Positions 11,689-22,467 of a DNA stretch of 64,000 nt are shown in pieces. The stretch spans positions 10,354,001 through 10,418,000 of the forward strand of contig NC_046675.1 in the NCBI RefSeq assembly GCF_003369915.1, written 5' to 3'. Each line of letters opens with the position of its first letter. Positions within the stretch are counted from its first letter, which is position 1. A program made the position numbers and the translations under genes. A model generated the notes under the pieces. It was not told where the DNA came from. It saw only the letters and a list, made by a program, of their open reading frames with translations, and did no database searches. This DNA is from Drosophila miranda. Lineage: Eukaryota; Arthropoda; Insecta; Diptera; Drosophilidae.

Positions 11689-12178
11689 CTACTGGTCCTT
11701 CTTGGGCTCGACCGCGTCCGCCGGCTTGTCCAGCAACTGGTTGATGCGCTCCTCCGTCAGCGGCTCGTTGCTGTTGAAGAGTTTCTCGATCTCGGCCCGC
11801 TCGTCGTCCCCAATCTCTTTGGCGTACTGCCTGGCCAGTTCCTCCAGCCGCTGTTGGTTCTTCTTCAGGTGCCCCGGCAGCCAGAATACAGTCTGCACCA
11901 TCCTGGAATAAACTCCGAGTTACAAGGGAGCTCTCCAATCAGGGGACTCGCGCTTACTTGAGGAGTACGAATCCACAGAAGGCCAGCAGTAGGCATAGCC
12001 CAGAGGTCTTGAGCATGGTCCAGTAGTCAACCAACACTTGCTGATTCTTCATTTTGGGATCCCTTTTGGCTAGTTCTACTCCACTCGCGTCAAAAATGTA
12101 CCTTCGAATGTCATATGTGGCCGTTCTGACATGTCCACTTCCCACACAGGAGGCAATGTTGTGGTCAAGCGTCGTCAT
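11689..12178 (-). CDS. Small single-pass membrane protein with C-terminal helical tail
   Basis: Two exons on the minus strand (12178-11958 and 11902-11689, with a 55 bp intron, GTAAGC donor and CAG acceptor) give 144 residues. The first ATG in frame is at 12178; a longer reading would need a GTG. Residues 1-55 are polar. Residues 59-74 (SGLCLLLAFCGFVLLK) form one hydrophobic helix, possibly extending to the WLP at 81-83. Residues 86-135 are strongly charged and helical (KKNQQRLEELARQYAKEI), probably coiled coil, and the end is EPKKDQ. There is no cleavable signal peptide, so it is likely a tail- or mid-anchored organelle or ER membrane protein; that is inference. I do not recognise the family. 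Its 3' end faces the Thr-rich gene; its promoter region faces the lipase gene. Confidence 0.72.
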
Positions 12179-13231
12179 GGGGAGCCAGTCCACGGCATAC
12201 GTGTGCTAGACACCAGACCACCAATCATGTGTGGTCCCCAGAAATCAATATTCAATTTGCTCTGATTTCAGTTAAGGGCCGTGAAAAAAAACTCCTGCTC
12301 ACAGAAATGTTGCCAAGCCCTACATCAAAATGTGGCCAAGAACCCAGATGCATGCTGACGAAGTGCGCACAGAAATTCCTGAGAAAGTGTCGTCTTTGGT
12401 AATCGCACTTTCTATTTTTAACAGTTATCTCTGCATAAATGAGTTAATATAAAAACAAAAGCCAGTCAAAATACTATGCTATACTCTGCTTGGTTTGGCT
12501 ACTATATACACTATAAGATACCCACTAGTAAAGACTACATTTGAAATTAAATTATAGCCAAAACTCGTCTCTCTACCTCTTAAGAGTATCTCTTACTTAT
12601 TTTAATACTTTAAGCTCCACTATTTCTTAATATTATATCTATAAAACAAACCGGGCATATTTTAAGATAATTATTTTGATAGATTTTTTTTTTTTTCGAA
12701 ATATCTCCCAACATAATGACAGAGAGTCAGTCGTCAAGGTTGTCAAGAGAGTTGAATCCCTTTACTATTATTATTTGTATGCACCTATATCATTTATAAT
12801 ACTAGAATACCCCAGTCTTTGGCTTAATTTAATATTTCTTAGTTGGTTTGCTAGGGAACTTAGTAATTTTCTTACCCTTCCCAGAACATCACACCATTAT
12901 ACCTGTAGCATCCATCAATGAAAAGTGTAATACGCCCTTGAACTCGTTATAAATGGGGGGGTATCAAAATAATTGGAAAATGATAATAAAAACAGGTGCT
13001 GGGTTGGGGGTCCAGGTTTTCGATCGTAAATTGAAAACCAATGATTTCAATCAGAACAAGAAACTGATTAGACCAAAGTCTATCTATCTCTCTGCATACT
13101 ATATTACGAATATATATTTAACTGATTCGGGGGGGTCACTACGAACACGCCTCAGTCGCGTCTATATCAGCAGACAATAAATCTGATTGCGGCCAACTAG
13201 TCGTATCTGAAGATAATGGTCAGCAGACCCC
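12179..13231. other. Intergenic interval between divergent genes
   Basis: This is an AT-rich spacer between the small membrane protein gene (-) and the lipase gene (+). No gene or repeat family is recognised. Near its right end there is an AGATAA (13210-13215), the GATA-factor type of site common upstream of midgut genes, just before the lipase TATA box. Confidence 0.45.
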
Positions 13232-13268
13232 TATAAAAGGAGGAATCCGAGGGTGCTCGGACCACAGT
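13232..13268 (+). promoter_or_regulatory. TATA/Inr core promoter of the lipase gene
   Basis: TATAAAAG at 13232-13239 is followed about 30 bp later by an initiator-like CACAGTT (13263-13269), and the ATG comes at 13275. The spacing matches a focused TATA-Inr promoter and implies a 5' UTR of only about 10 nt. This also supports the chosen start codon. Confidence 0.65.
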
Positions 13269-13274
13269 TGAGCG

Positions 13275-15309
13275 ATGAGACGAACCCTACAATTATCCAT
13301 AGTGCTGATCGGCCTAGGCCTGGTCCTGGCTGGGAGCCGACCCATCTCCGATTGCGTAAGTGTGCAGGGAAATCGAGTGAGGGGCACTTCTGCTATTATC
13401 AGACATTATTATAGGGAGAGCGCATCGAGGACGATGGGTATCCGATGGAGCGCCACACGGTGACCACCAGCGACAACTACATCCTGACCATGCATCGCAT
13501 CCCCTACTCCCCAAAGACGGGCTATACCCCCAACAGACCCGTGGCCTTTCTGATGCACGGCATGCTCAGCTCCTCCTCGGACTGGGTTCTGATGGGACCC
13601 GAGAAGTCGCTGGCCTACATCCTCTCCGATGCAGGCTACGATGTCTGGATGGGCAATGCGCGCGGCAACACTTACTCCAAGGCGCACAAGTACTGGCCCA
13701 CTTACTGGCAGCTCTTCTGGAACTTCAGCTGGAACGAGATTGGCATCTACGACGTGCCCGCCATGATCGACTACGCTCTGGAGGTTACTGGACAGACGCA
13801 GGTGCAGTACGTGGGACACTCCCAGGGTACCACCGTATACCTGGTCATGGTTTCCGAGAAGCCCGAGTACAACAACAAAATCAAGTCCGCCCATCTGCTG
13901 GGTCCGGCCGCCTACATGAGCAACATGAAGAGTCCCATGACCCGCGCCTTTGCACCTATCCTCGGCCAGCCCAATGCCATGGTGGAGCTCGTCGGTTCCA
14001 TGGAGTTCATGCCCAGCAACAAGTTCAAGCAGGATCTGGGCATCGAGATGTGCCAGGCCACCTCCCCTTACGCCGAAATGTGCGCCAACGAGATCTTCCT
14101 AATCGGCGGCTACGACTCTGATCAGCTGGATTATGTGAGTACCTCTCTCTTTATATATGATGTCAACGAACCTAAACCTGCAAACGATAATCAGTATCGT
14201 ATCAGTATCAATAGCGTATTACTATAGAACTATCTTAGGTGTTCCGATTGCTCTAATACCCGTACTAACAAGTGCCAGTCCCCTTCTATCTCTGAAGGAA
14301 CTAATGCATACTGCAGAATGTCTAGTGTAGAGATTCAAAAATCAATAATCAGGACCGTATATATTTAGTTCAGCTATCCCTGTTCCTGTAAATGTGATAG
14401 TTCGCGCTTTTTATACCCTCTATTCAAAAAGTACAGGCCAGAAAAAAAAACCTCAGACCTCTGGTATATATTCTTCCTGAGCATCAATAGTCGAATCGAT
14501 ATAGAAATACCTTTCCAGCCGTCAGACTTTATAAGCGCCTAGATCTCATAGACTATAACGACTAAATTACCTGATTTTGTGTGGAGGGTCCTGTAACATC
14601 ACACTAAAATAAGTGTATAGAAACAACGCGTCATATACGATATCTTTTGTTATTCATAATATTGAAGATACGGTCAAAATCGGGAACCGAGAGTAATAAA
14701 TAATGATCTTTTCTATTAGATAAGATAAGTTAAGATCGTTGCGATCGGATCGTTCCACTCTCCATCGCAGTCTCGCTCTCTCCCAGTGTGTCTTAGTAGT
14801 TATGGCTGAGATTTCAAATCCTGAATTCTCTGTTAGTGAAAATACCCACCTTCTCCATATCTTTTTCTTGCATGTTGAAGTTACGTGTGCGGTTCTCATT
14901 TATATTTATAATATGACACTTTTTTCAGGAACTATTGGAGCATATCAAGGCCACCTCTCCGGCAGGTGCTTCGGTCAACCAGAACCTGCACTTCTGCCAG
15001 GAGTACAACTCGGGCAAGTTCCGGAAGTTCGATTACACCGCTCTGCGTAACCCCTACGAGTACGGATCGTACTTCCCCCCCAACTACAAGCTAGCCAACG
15101 CCAAGTCCCCCGTCATGCTCTACTATGGAGCCAACGACTGGATGTGTGACGTGGGTGATGTGCGGCATCTTCGCGACGAGCTTCCCAACTTGGGCCTGGA
15201 CTACCTGGTGCCCTTCGAGAAATGGGCGCATTTGGATTTCATCTGGGGAACGGAAGCCAAGAAATACGTGTACGATGAGGTCTTGAAACAGATGCAGTCC
15301 CACGAATAA
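13275..15309 (+). CDS. Lip3: Secreted acid lipase (Lip3-like, AB-hydrolase)
   Basis: Three exons (13275-13355, 13415-14134 and 14929-15309) give 393 residues, typical of insect gastric/lysosomal acid lipases. Residues 1-20 are a signal peptide. Next are the lipase N-terminal region (GYPMERHTVTTSDNYILTMHRIP), the oxyanion-hole HGM at 75-77, and the nucleophile elbow GHSQG with Ser163. Exon 3 carries the other catalytic residues: Asp337 in GANDW and His368 in WAHLDF. The family hydrolyses triacylglycerols or cholesteryl esters after secretion, in fly mostly in the gut, or in lysosomes. All three triad residues are present, so it should be active. The 794 bp second intron holds a decayed transposon fragment. 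An AATAAA lies at 15325-15330. Orthology to Lip3 rests on length and on neighbours (Dic1, Droj2); a close paralogue is possible. Confidence 0.9.
14408..14580 (+). mobile_element. Degraded INE-1/DINE-1-like fragment in lipase intron 2
   Basis: Within the intron, a TATACCC start is followed in order by TATATTCTTCCTGA, GCATCAATAGTCGAATCGAT and then GCGCCTAGATCTCATAGACT. These three blocks match, with scattered changes, the order of the INE-1/DINE-1 repeat as I remember it (TATATTCTTGATCAGCATCA, ATAGCCGAGTCGATC, CGCCTAGATCTCAGAGACTA). The piece lies in sense orientation, has no coding capacity, and its ends are blurred, so the boundaries are approximate. Confidence 0.6.
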
Positions 15310-15357
15310 GTTTACTAATTCCAAAATAAAATCAGTGCGGGAAAAGTGCACTTGTTT

Positions 15358-16078
15358 TCACTCGACTTGGATAACCGCCAGATAAGACAGCTTGATGTGG
15401 TCCTCCTTTAGCAGCTTGCTCTCGATACGATAGTAGCCGGGCACCAGAATCTTCTTCAGTTGGTGCACGTCCAGGGGATAGTCTTTGAGATGGTAGTTTT
15501 CCGGCGGCAGGGGACAAGAGTCAGGGTGCGGTGCGTTCGAGTGCTCCTTCAGCTTCTCGTACAGGAACTCCTTGTAATAGGTCTTCATAACGTCGCAGAC
15601 GCCGAGCCGAGGCATGTTTAAGAATTCCTCGAACTCCTCGTCGCGCTCTTTGGCGCGGGATATAAGAAAGTGGATCTGCAAAGGGTACGCCCGTGAATGG
15701 ATTAATAATATACACACACTTTAACTAAATATCGTTTAAAAGTAAGGGACTAATTTGAGCTGGAGCAGAGTCCGTATCTTGAATTGGGACGACATCCTTT
15801 GATTAAATTTGAAAGCTCCTGCAGAGATGATTCCATACCTGCCATTCGTTGTCGATGGTCACGTGCTGCTTCAGCTCGCCGCTGACCTTGACCAGGTTCT
15901 CCTCGTCCTCGGCTATGCGCAACACGCTTTCCAGATCGTCGTTATCTTCGTGCAGCTTTTCCAGGCTATGCAGCTTCAGCGTGTGCTTCGCTTGAACTCG
16001 AATTGGGGTGGCGGCCAGCAGGACTAGGCCCAGAAGCAGCATCTGCTGGACTGACACTGACCCGGCAGAATAAGTCAT
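15358..16078 (-). CDS. DUF1091-family secreted protein
   Basis: Two exons on the minus strand (16078-15839 and 15675-15358) give 185 residues. Residues 1-30 are a signal peptide (MLLLGLVLLAATPIRVQA). The second exon has the layout of DUF1091 proteins: a conserved Cys in LGVCDVMK, a second Cys in the SCPLPPENYHLKDYPL segment, then the VPGYYRIESKLL strand pair. DUF1091 proteins are a large fly family, predicted to fold like MD-2-type lipid-binding domains and expressed in diverse tissues; the ligand of this one is unknown. The stop at 15358 is only 48 bp from the end of the lipase CDS on the other strand, so the two mRNAs must overlap at their 3' ends or be very tightly spaced. A TATA-like box lies just upstream of the start. 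Confidence 0.85.
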
Positions 16079-16087
16079 TTCACTGTT

Positions 16088-16116
16088 GAGTGAACGCCTG
16101 GTGGCGGGCCCTTATA
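16088..16116 (-). promoter_or_regulatory. TATA/Inr core promoter of the DUF1091 gene
   Basis: On the minus strand TATAAG (16116-16111) is followed about 24 bp later by TTCACTC (16094-16088), an initiator-like match, and the ATG comes at 16078. The predicted 5' UTR is very short, as for the lipase gene. Confidence 0.5.
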
Positions 16117-16616
16117 AGGATCTCGCTGGGCTACAAGTTCAGCTTGTACAAGTATCGTACCGGATGCGAGCTTGTTTGGGGTGTCGATAGATTAGTGATA
16201 TCCAATTTCAATTCGGTTTTGCTTAGTTTATTTAATTATTGCATGACAGACAGTCTTAACACAGAAAGCAACAACAGCCAGAAGCCCATTTACAACAAAT
16301 TATATGTATATTTAATTACTAATAGCACGGCAATGATAAAGTATGCGCAACGACGCGACGAGTGCAGCTCCGTTGCGACAGTAGATGGGCCTACAAAGCT
16401 AAAACACACTCGATTTGCAACAATAAAAGCATCCTTTAACGGTTAACATTTGGCTAAAACAAAATTATTTTCTGTACTGTAGTGCAGTGCAGTGTAGTGA
16501 AGTGTCGTTCATGTTGTTAAGTAATGCAGCTGGAATGTTAGCATTGCGACGGGGATTGGGAACACCTCTCGGCCAGCTTATTGCCTAATAGGAAACCATT
16601 TGGGGCCCTGCCCCGG
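16117..16616. other. Dic1 3' UTR and spacer
   Basis: This is non-coding sequence between the Dic1 stop and the DUF1091 promoter. A minus-strand AATAAA (plus TTTATT at 16227-16232) is the likely Dic1 polyadenylation signal, giving a 3' UTR of about 400 nt that ends about 100 bp before the next promoter. A short GTAGTGCAGT-type repeat lies at about 16480-16505. Confidence 0.5.
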
Positions 16617-17530
16617 CTAGCTGGACTTCACGTAGCCAAAGTTGAGACGCAGCTGCTCCAGGAACACGAAAGTGATCACCGTGTGCGGGCCCAAGCGCAC
16701 GAAGGCCGGAATGTAGCCCTTAAAGAAGCCCATCGGTCCCAGCTTGGCCGTGTGCCGCACGATGTCCCACAGGCCGCTGTACTCGCCCGGCTTGGCGTTC
16801 ATTGAGCGCGTCTTCAGCACGTCCAGCGGCTGGGTCAGGGTCGTGGCTATGGTGCCGGCCACCAGGGAGGCGGTGAAGTGCGTCATCAGGTTGTCCTGGA
16901 AGTAGGGCGTGGCCAGCAGGTACAGCTTGGTCTGGTCGTAGAACGCGATCTGCCCGATGGTCATGAGGATTCCGCGACCCGTCGCCGTGGTGGCGCCTGA
17001 GAAGAGGCGTGCGAATCCCTCCTGCCGGTACACCTTGATCAGGCCATCGACGGCATTCTTGTAGCTATCGGGGGTATAAATCTTTAATTGGAATTCGGTC
17101 AATCAGCTAGAAATTCGTCCGGGACTCACTTTCTTCGCTGCTCAGGTGGGAGTTTCACATCGTTCTGCATCCGGACATTGACCATGTCGGCGGGTGTGCC
17201 CACAATGCCGCCCGCCAGGCCCGATAGACCTGCCAGGGCAATCTTGCCGGCGAACGTGTCCGTCTTGATGTACTCCTTACCCACCTCGTAGACCCCGAAT
17301 CGCGTCGTGGAGTAGGTAAGTTGCCGCAGCATAGAGGCTGAGAGTCCGCTGTAAAATGCGAGCACGCCCTGCTCCCGGATGATCTTTGGGACCAGCTGCA
17401 ACACGGACAGCTTGCCCTGCTGCGTCTGCAGCGTGACCTTGATGAGGTCCAGGGGGTGAGTGCAGCAGGCAGCGCCAGCGCTGGCCAGGCCGCCGAAGTA
17501 CCATCGCGACTGCTTCTGCTTGGTGGTCAT
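16617..17530 (-). CDS. Dic1: Mitochondrial dicarboxylate carrier (SLC25A10 type)
   Basis: Two exons on the minus strand (17530-17130 and 17064-16617, with a 65 bp intron) give 282 residues, the normal size of SLC25 carriers. The three-fold repeat is clear, with signature motifs HPLDLIKVTLQT in repeat 1, TPADMVNVRMQN in repeat 2 and QPLDVLKTRSMN in repeat 3. Each follows a glycine-rich odd helix. The LPPEQRRN segment across the splice junction is typical of dicarboxylate carriers. Members exchange malate or succinate for phosphate or sulfur anions across the inner mitochondrial membrane. The ATG at 17530 directly precedes the first transmembrane helix, with no presequence, as expected. The gene faces away from the putative Elp6 promoter on the plus strand about 400 bp upstream. 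Confidence 0.95.
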
Positions 17531-17970
17531 TTCGTATGAGTGTGGACTTCAAAACTGTTAGCTGCAATGGAAATCGTGGAGAACCGTTTAATGCCGGACC
17601 CCTACTTCTTCGCCTGGTTTTACCTAGTAAAAACGTATCTAAATTACATTAGAAGACGCTATATCCTATCGCGGGACGGCATTTTAACTAAATTTAGCGG
17701 CAGAGGTGTTATGTCATGATGGTGTCTTTTCACAAAGCACACGCAGGAACTGACGGGAAGTCAGGCTCCAGCGGCAACAGCTGACCCGTGACGTTAACGG
17801 AGCCTGGAAGGCTTAGCTTTAAGCTTGGCAATTGCGCGCGCGCGCACTTTTAAATGGCGTTAACGTTTTGCGCCTAGCAGCACACTCTGCGCACAACAGT
17901 ACATTTCCAGCGCCTAACAGAACGATACGCGCGTGACAACAACCTATCGAACAGCTGATGGCTGCTTCTA

Positions 17971-18101
17971 CGGTCATACTAGCCCCATCAACATGTTTTT
18001 TTTGTGAATTTTTTAAATCTGTTTAGAAAATTAATCTTTAAAAGTGCATCTTCCCAGTCTTTAAACTGTTCCCGAGTTTCGCGTGCCCGCCCATTCCACT
18101 G
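17971..18101 (+). promoter_or_regulatory. Motif-1-like promoter and non-coding first exon (probably of Elp6)
   Basis: CGGTCATACTA at 17971-17981 matches the fly core-promoter Motif 1 (YGGTCACACTR) with one change, and a CAGCTG E-box type motif lies just upstream at 17952-17957. About 120 bp downstream is a strong donor, CTG/GTAAGTGA, with the last exon base at 18101. The next plus-strand gene is Elp6, whose ATG follows a splice acceptor at 22454. I therefore infer a 5' UTR exon here joined over a 4.35 kb intron. RNA data would be needed to prove the link. Confidence 0.45.
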
Positions 18102-21100
18102 GTAAGTGATTGCAGCGAGTGTTTGCTACCCGTGAACTTGCGCAACAAGTCGCCATTGCCGGTTGTCACTGCCCTTTCCCACAAGTCTGCAAGGTTTTCG
18201 GGCGAGCGTCTCCAGTTTCTGTTTTAAGTATACGCTGCAGTTTTCGCAAATGCATCCGCGTTGGCCCTGATTCTGGGTGCCAGAGGGGCCAGACCCTCAG
18301 CATATGCACAGCGAGAGTGAGAGAGGGAGAAAGAGAGCGTGACAAAGTCTTCCGAATGGTTAATTTTTGTGCGGGTTTTGTACTGATGCTATTTGCTAAT
18401 GTATGTACATATGTACATATATGTGTATTATGCATGTAAGCTAAATGCTTTTCGACCTATTAGCTTATGTACATACATATATGTATACATCTGCACACAT
18501 AAGTACTTATATACCTGTAGGGTTATCGGGTAGATCGGACAACAGTGATAAGAATGTTTATCATTCATTTTATTTGTGTACAACGGGCATATATTTATCA
18601 ATGATCAAGATATTTCGACATTGGTATTTTCTGGCTCTGCATCGATACGTCCACGTTTCTATCTAATGTTCTCTAAAAGCTAACCTAAGAGTCCCGTCCC
18701 ACTTATGAAAAACCTGAATTAAATGGGAGAGCCAAATGTTTGGCCAGAATTAAACCATTTTAATATACGTGTAGAGAGTATTTTATATCAGAAACTATAA
18801 CTGTAATTGGAATATCATAGTTATAGGAACGAGTAAGTAACGAACGGTAATATTCATACAAATTTAAAAGAGGGTTAGGTATTGAATCGGTTCAGATATA
18901 GGTTTGATTTTCTGGTAGAAGTAACCCAGAGGCAAAGAAAGACGCCTCTAAATTGTCTATTACTATCTGCTTTTCCCAAAATATGTTAATTTTTCAAAAA
19001 GTGTGCGTTTCAACTTTATACTCGTAAAAACGTAGGGCTCTTGGGGATTTTCTTGAATTTCTTCATGCTTTGGCCCCCGATGGTAACTATCCATTCTTTT
19101 GCCAGTATTCGGAGAGTTTAAGTACCTAAGTACACTGTCGCTTACTTCTGAAGAAAAGTTCGCTTGGGTTCGAGTAATCTAAGAGAAATTGGCCAATACA
19201 TCGATGTGACTAAAGTTCGTATCTATCCATAATGTTCGATTTTTACTTTTGACGGTTGCCTTGTTGCCATAAATAAGCACTAAAATTGGAGGCGGGTCTG
19301 TGGGTACCAATCAACATTCGATTTGTTATTGTGTCCCTGTTTATGGATTGATACTGTGTTTACCGCTGATCGAAATCCCAGCCGGCAACATTGTTGTTAG
19401 CATGTGTTTGTTTTCCCGGCCGTCTATTTATTTATTCAATTACTATATGTGTACAATGGGCCTGCAGGCGAACATCCTCCACGTGCCACGATTGCTCCAT
19501 AAATTAGATGCAGACAGCGAAAGACTTTTCGGCAAACTGTTTTGTTATTTCCGTGCGTTTTGGTTTATTCTCGTCTCTGGCTGGCTAAATTTTATCTGAA
19601 TATAAAACTGAATGCTGGTCAAAGTCGAATCAATAACGCGGCGCAAGTATCACATGATCCGCTGCCATACAAAATGTTGTTTTGCCAAACCGAGCCCCCA
19701 AAAAAGTTTGGAGATCGGGGGCAGTGATACAGTTTCTTTCACTTGGGAACAGCCGATTTTGGGGCCTCGCACGTGTCGACTAGACTAGATTAGATCATTA
19801 AATCTGGCACGCAACATCGCGTGATAATTCAATGATTCCAGGGAGATTATCTATTTGTCGCTGGATTTTAGAGCCTCCTGTTTCCCCTGCATTCGCGGCA
19901 CCGCAAAATTGAATAATAAACTGACGCAAATTGCACTTTAAAACGACTGCAGTTGAAACGACCCGCCCGAGAGAAGAGCAGCGGCGGTCACAGCTGATCT
20001 GAAATTTACCTTGAACGAGAAATGCTGCCGTGTGTGTTCGCTGCCGTTCTTGTTTCTGCTGCTGCCTTCTTTTGTTGCTGCTGCTGCTTTCCGTTAAGAA
20101 GATTTTTTAGTAAGTTTATATTTTGGCAACGCCACACCTATACACAAGTACACGCTAAAGAGAGCGCAGCGCGAGAGCTAGCCGGGAGGGAGCGAGCGAC
20201 GACCTCAGCACGTCATTGCTGTCCACGAAAACTGGTCTGGGGTCTGGGTTCTGGGTTCTGGGGTTGGTCAGGGTTGCTTCTGCTTCTGCTGCTGGAGGCT
20301 AGGCGCGCACGTATACGTAACGTTACGGTCGAGCACAGAAATCGTACTGATCACCGCCAGCGGAGCCCACACATCAGCCGGCTGCCAGCAGACCCTACAC
20401 ATGCGCTCTTGCTCTCGCTCCGACTCTGGATTTGTTTTATCGCCCGCCGAGGTGGCAGCGCGGTCAAGGCGGGCACATGGGAAGTGTTCTGGGATCGGGG
20501 TTCGGGATCGGGATCGTGATCAGCTTAGTTAGTTAGTTGTCAGACTGCTGGTTCGCCAGTCAGAAGCAGAAGCAAAAGTGGAAACGCTGACACAGAGAGT
20601 GGCACGGGTAAATAGAGAGACAGAGAGAGAGAAAGACGGCTGGACAGAGAGAAAGCTAAGCAAGCGGTGTAGAACCAGAGAGCGGGAGCGTAAGCAACAA
20701 ATAAAAACTGGTGAGAGATTTTTTTTACGGCGCGTTTGCTCTCCAAGCTTCGTGTGTATGTGCGTGCATTATGATTGTACAATAAGAGAATATAAACATA
20801 TAGACATTCTGTGTAATTGCTCAAGAATGAAATCGAATTGGTTACACCTCCCTACAGACAGAAGAATAAACTTTTGGATGGCATTCCAGTGACAACAGAC
20901 CGTTCCATTATATCGAGCTCCATTCAATTCAATATCGAATCCACCCACATCCTCCCCACTTCGTCATACATAAGCTATGTGAAAATATACTATGAACTTT
21001 TTTTCCACGCCCAGTCCGAGTACATCTGCTTTACGTCATCAGAGGAAATCCAGGCATGTGCCTTCCCAAAATAGTTCAAGGTAAAGGGCATTAATCATGT

Positions 21101-22051
21101 GACAGACATTAGCTCAATTGCTCGACAAATTTTATTAATTAGGAGTTAAATTTTTATACAGCTGCGGTCAAAAAAGTAGGATAGCAAGAAATAGCTTCCT
21201 TTGAGGTGTTCAAATGTTTTTTCCTAGTTGTAAAAGGTCATTAAAATATCCAAAAACATTGCAAAAGGGTCCAACTATATAATCCCATATAATATTCCAG
21301 AAAAGTCGGCATTCTCGGCAATCTTCTTCAGCTTCGTATGCAATTAAGATGCAATTTTGTAACTCAAACTCAAAACGTAATGTCACGACAGGTACATACC
21401 GTACGATCGATTGTTGTCATTTTGTTCTCCAAATATAGTGGTTCTTAATCACTATGCAAATTGGCGAGTAACGCCAGATTGGAAAAGAATAAGAAAAGTT
21501 TATGCATTATTTTTACTATCAGCTCTGTTATTTTGACCGCTGTTGTATGCACTAATGTAGCAACACGAGTATGTGCACAAGAAGCAAAGCTCATAGTTGG
21601 TTTTAAATGCATTTCGGAGTCAAGGTTTAATTAGAACGTTCTTGTTTGTCTGCGACTTTCTGGCACTTTAAGCTGGCTGCTTCCCAATACAAAATCTGTT
21701 TATAATTTGGTGTGCAATCTGATTCTCGGAGATATGGAGAAGCTAGGCAGCGATAAGAGCTGGCCCCCCAAAAGCCGAATGAATTGGCAAATATTTTCAT
21801 CAGCTGTTATTATGGGCATGTTTAAAGCAAATTTAAATATTTCCTCGCACGTTTCTAGTACATGTGTATTAACACTTTAAGTAGTGGCCGGCAATTTTAG
21901 CAACTTTTGCCCAAGTGCTAAGTTCTGTTTAAATATAACTTTGGGCAAGGCAAAGTGTTTACAACTTAGCTGTGAGAATAAAGCTCTGCCAAAAAGCTTT
22001 CGCTCAGAAGCTTTGGGCTTCAATTTTGAGTTTGTCGCGATTTCGTCCATC
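18102..22051 (+). other. Putative first intron of Elp6; repeats only
   Basis: No coding exon is supported in this stretch. It contains a palindromic TACATA/TATGTA tract (about 18401-18494), a GA-rich patch at 18307-18340, CTGGGT-type repeats at 20225-20262, GGGATC repeats at 20494-20518 and a GA-rich block at 20595-20700. The open frame at 20022-20519 is a run of Cys, Leu and Arg from repeat-rich DNA and is not taken as a gene. Confidence 0.4.
20517..20710 (+). repeat. GA-rich/GAGA tract with TTAG repeats
   Basis: A GTTAGTTAGTTAG run (20526-20537) is followed by purine-rich DNA with many GAGAG pentamers on the plus strand (20613-20700). Such tracts bind GAGA factor in flies and often mark promoters or Polycomb elements. 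No transcript start can be assigned. Confidence 0.45.
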
Positions 22052-22125
22052 GGCCCATTAGCTCAGTTGGTTAGAGCGTCGTGCTAATAACGCGAAGGTC
22101 GCGGGTTCGATCCCCTCATGGGCCA
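22052..22125 (+). tRNA. tRNA-Ile-AAT: tRNA-Ile (anticodon AAU)
   Basis: A 74 nt cloverleaf can be folded by eye. The acceptor stem GGCCCAT pairs with ATGGGCC, followed by the discriminator A. The D-arm holds the A box TTAGCTCAGTTGG, the anticodon loop CTAATAA contains AAT, and the T-arm holds the B box GGTTCGATCCC. There is no intron and no encoded CCA, as is usual for eukaryotes. The anticodon is read as IAU after A-to-I editing and decodes the common Ile codons. T-runs directly downstream form the Pol III terminator. If the inferred Elp6 first exon is right, this gene sits inside an intron in the same orientation. Confidence 0.97.
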
Positions 22126-22131
22126 GACTGA

Positions 22132-22148
22132 TTTTTTCCTTTTTTTTC
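22132..22148 (+). terminator. Pol III terminator of tRNA-Ile
   Basis: TTTTTT at 22132-22137 starts 7 nt after the tRNA 3' end. A second, longer T-run follows at 22140-22148 as a back-up. Confidence 0.85.
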
Positions 22149-22467
22149 TTAATTTATTGCTGTTTCAAATGCTTAATAATTTATTGATGCTTCTTGACAT
22201 ATTTTCCCACACTCTACCCGCTAGTAATTGCCCGATTTATATCCACGAGTGCCCCTGACAGCCATGATAAAGTGACAAAATGTAGATTCCTCTATTTTCA
22301 TTTTGCTTTTTTTTTCTCCTGCTCAATAAATTACTTAGGAGTTTTTGCTCCGGTCAAGTCGAGTGCTTTAACCTCCTTGGCCAGACATCCGTGACCAGCC
22401 GGTTAATTAATTGAACTCTTTTGATGGCACTTATAAATCGACTCTTCATTTCAGATATTTCAACGTG

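Noticed and set aside
11954-12193. Longer N-terminus for the small membrane protein starting at 12193
   Set aside because: That codon is GTG; the first ATG in frame is at 12178.
20022-20519. 165-codon open frame starting MLPCVFAAV
   Set aside because: It has a plausible ATG and a hydrophobic start, but the rest is translated from GCT, CTGGGT and GGATCG simple repeats, with Cys and Arg runs and no domain.
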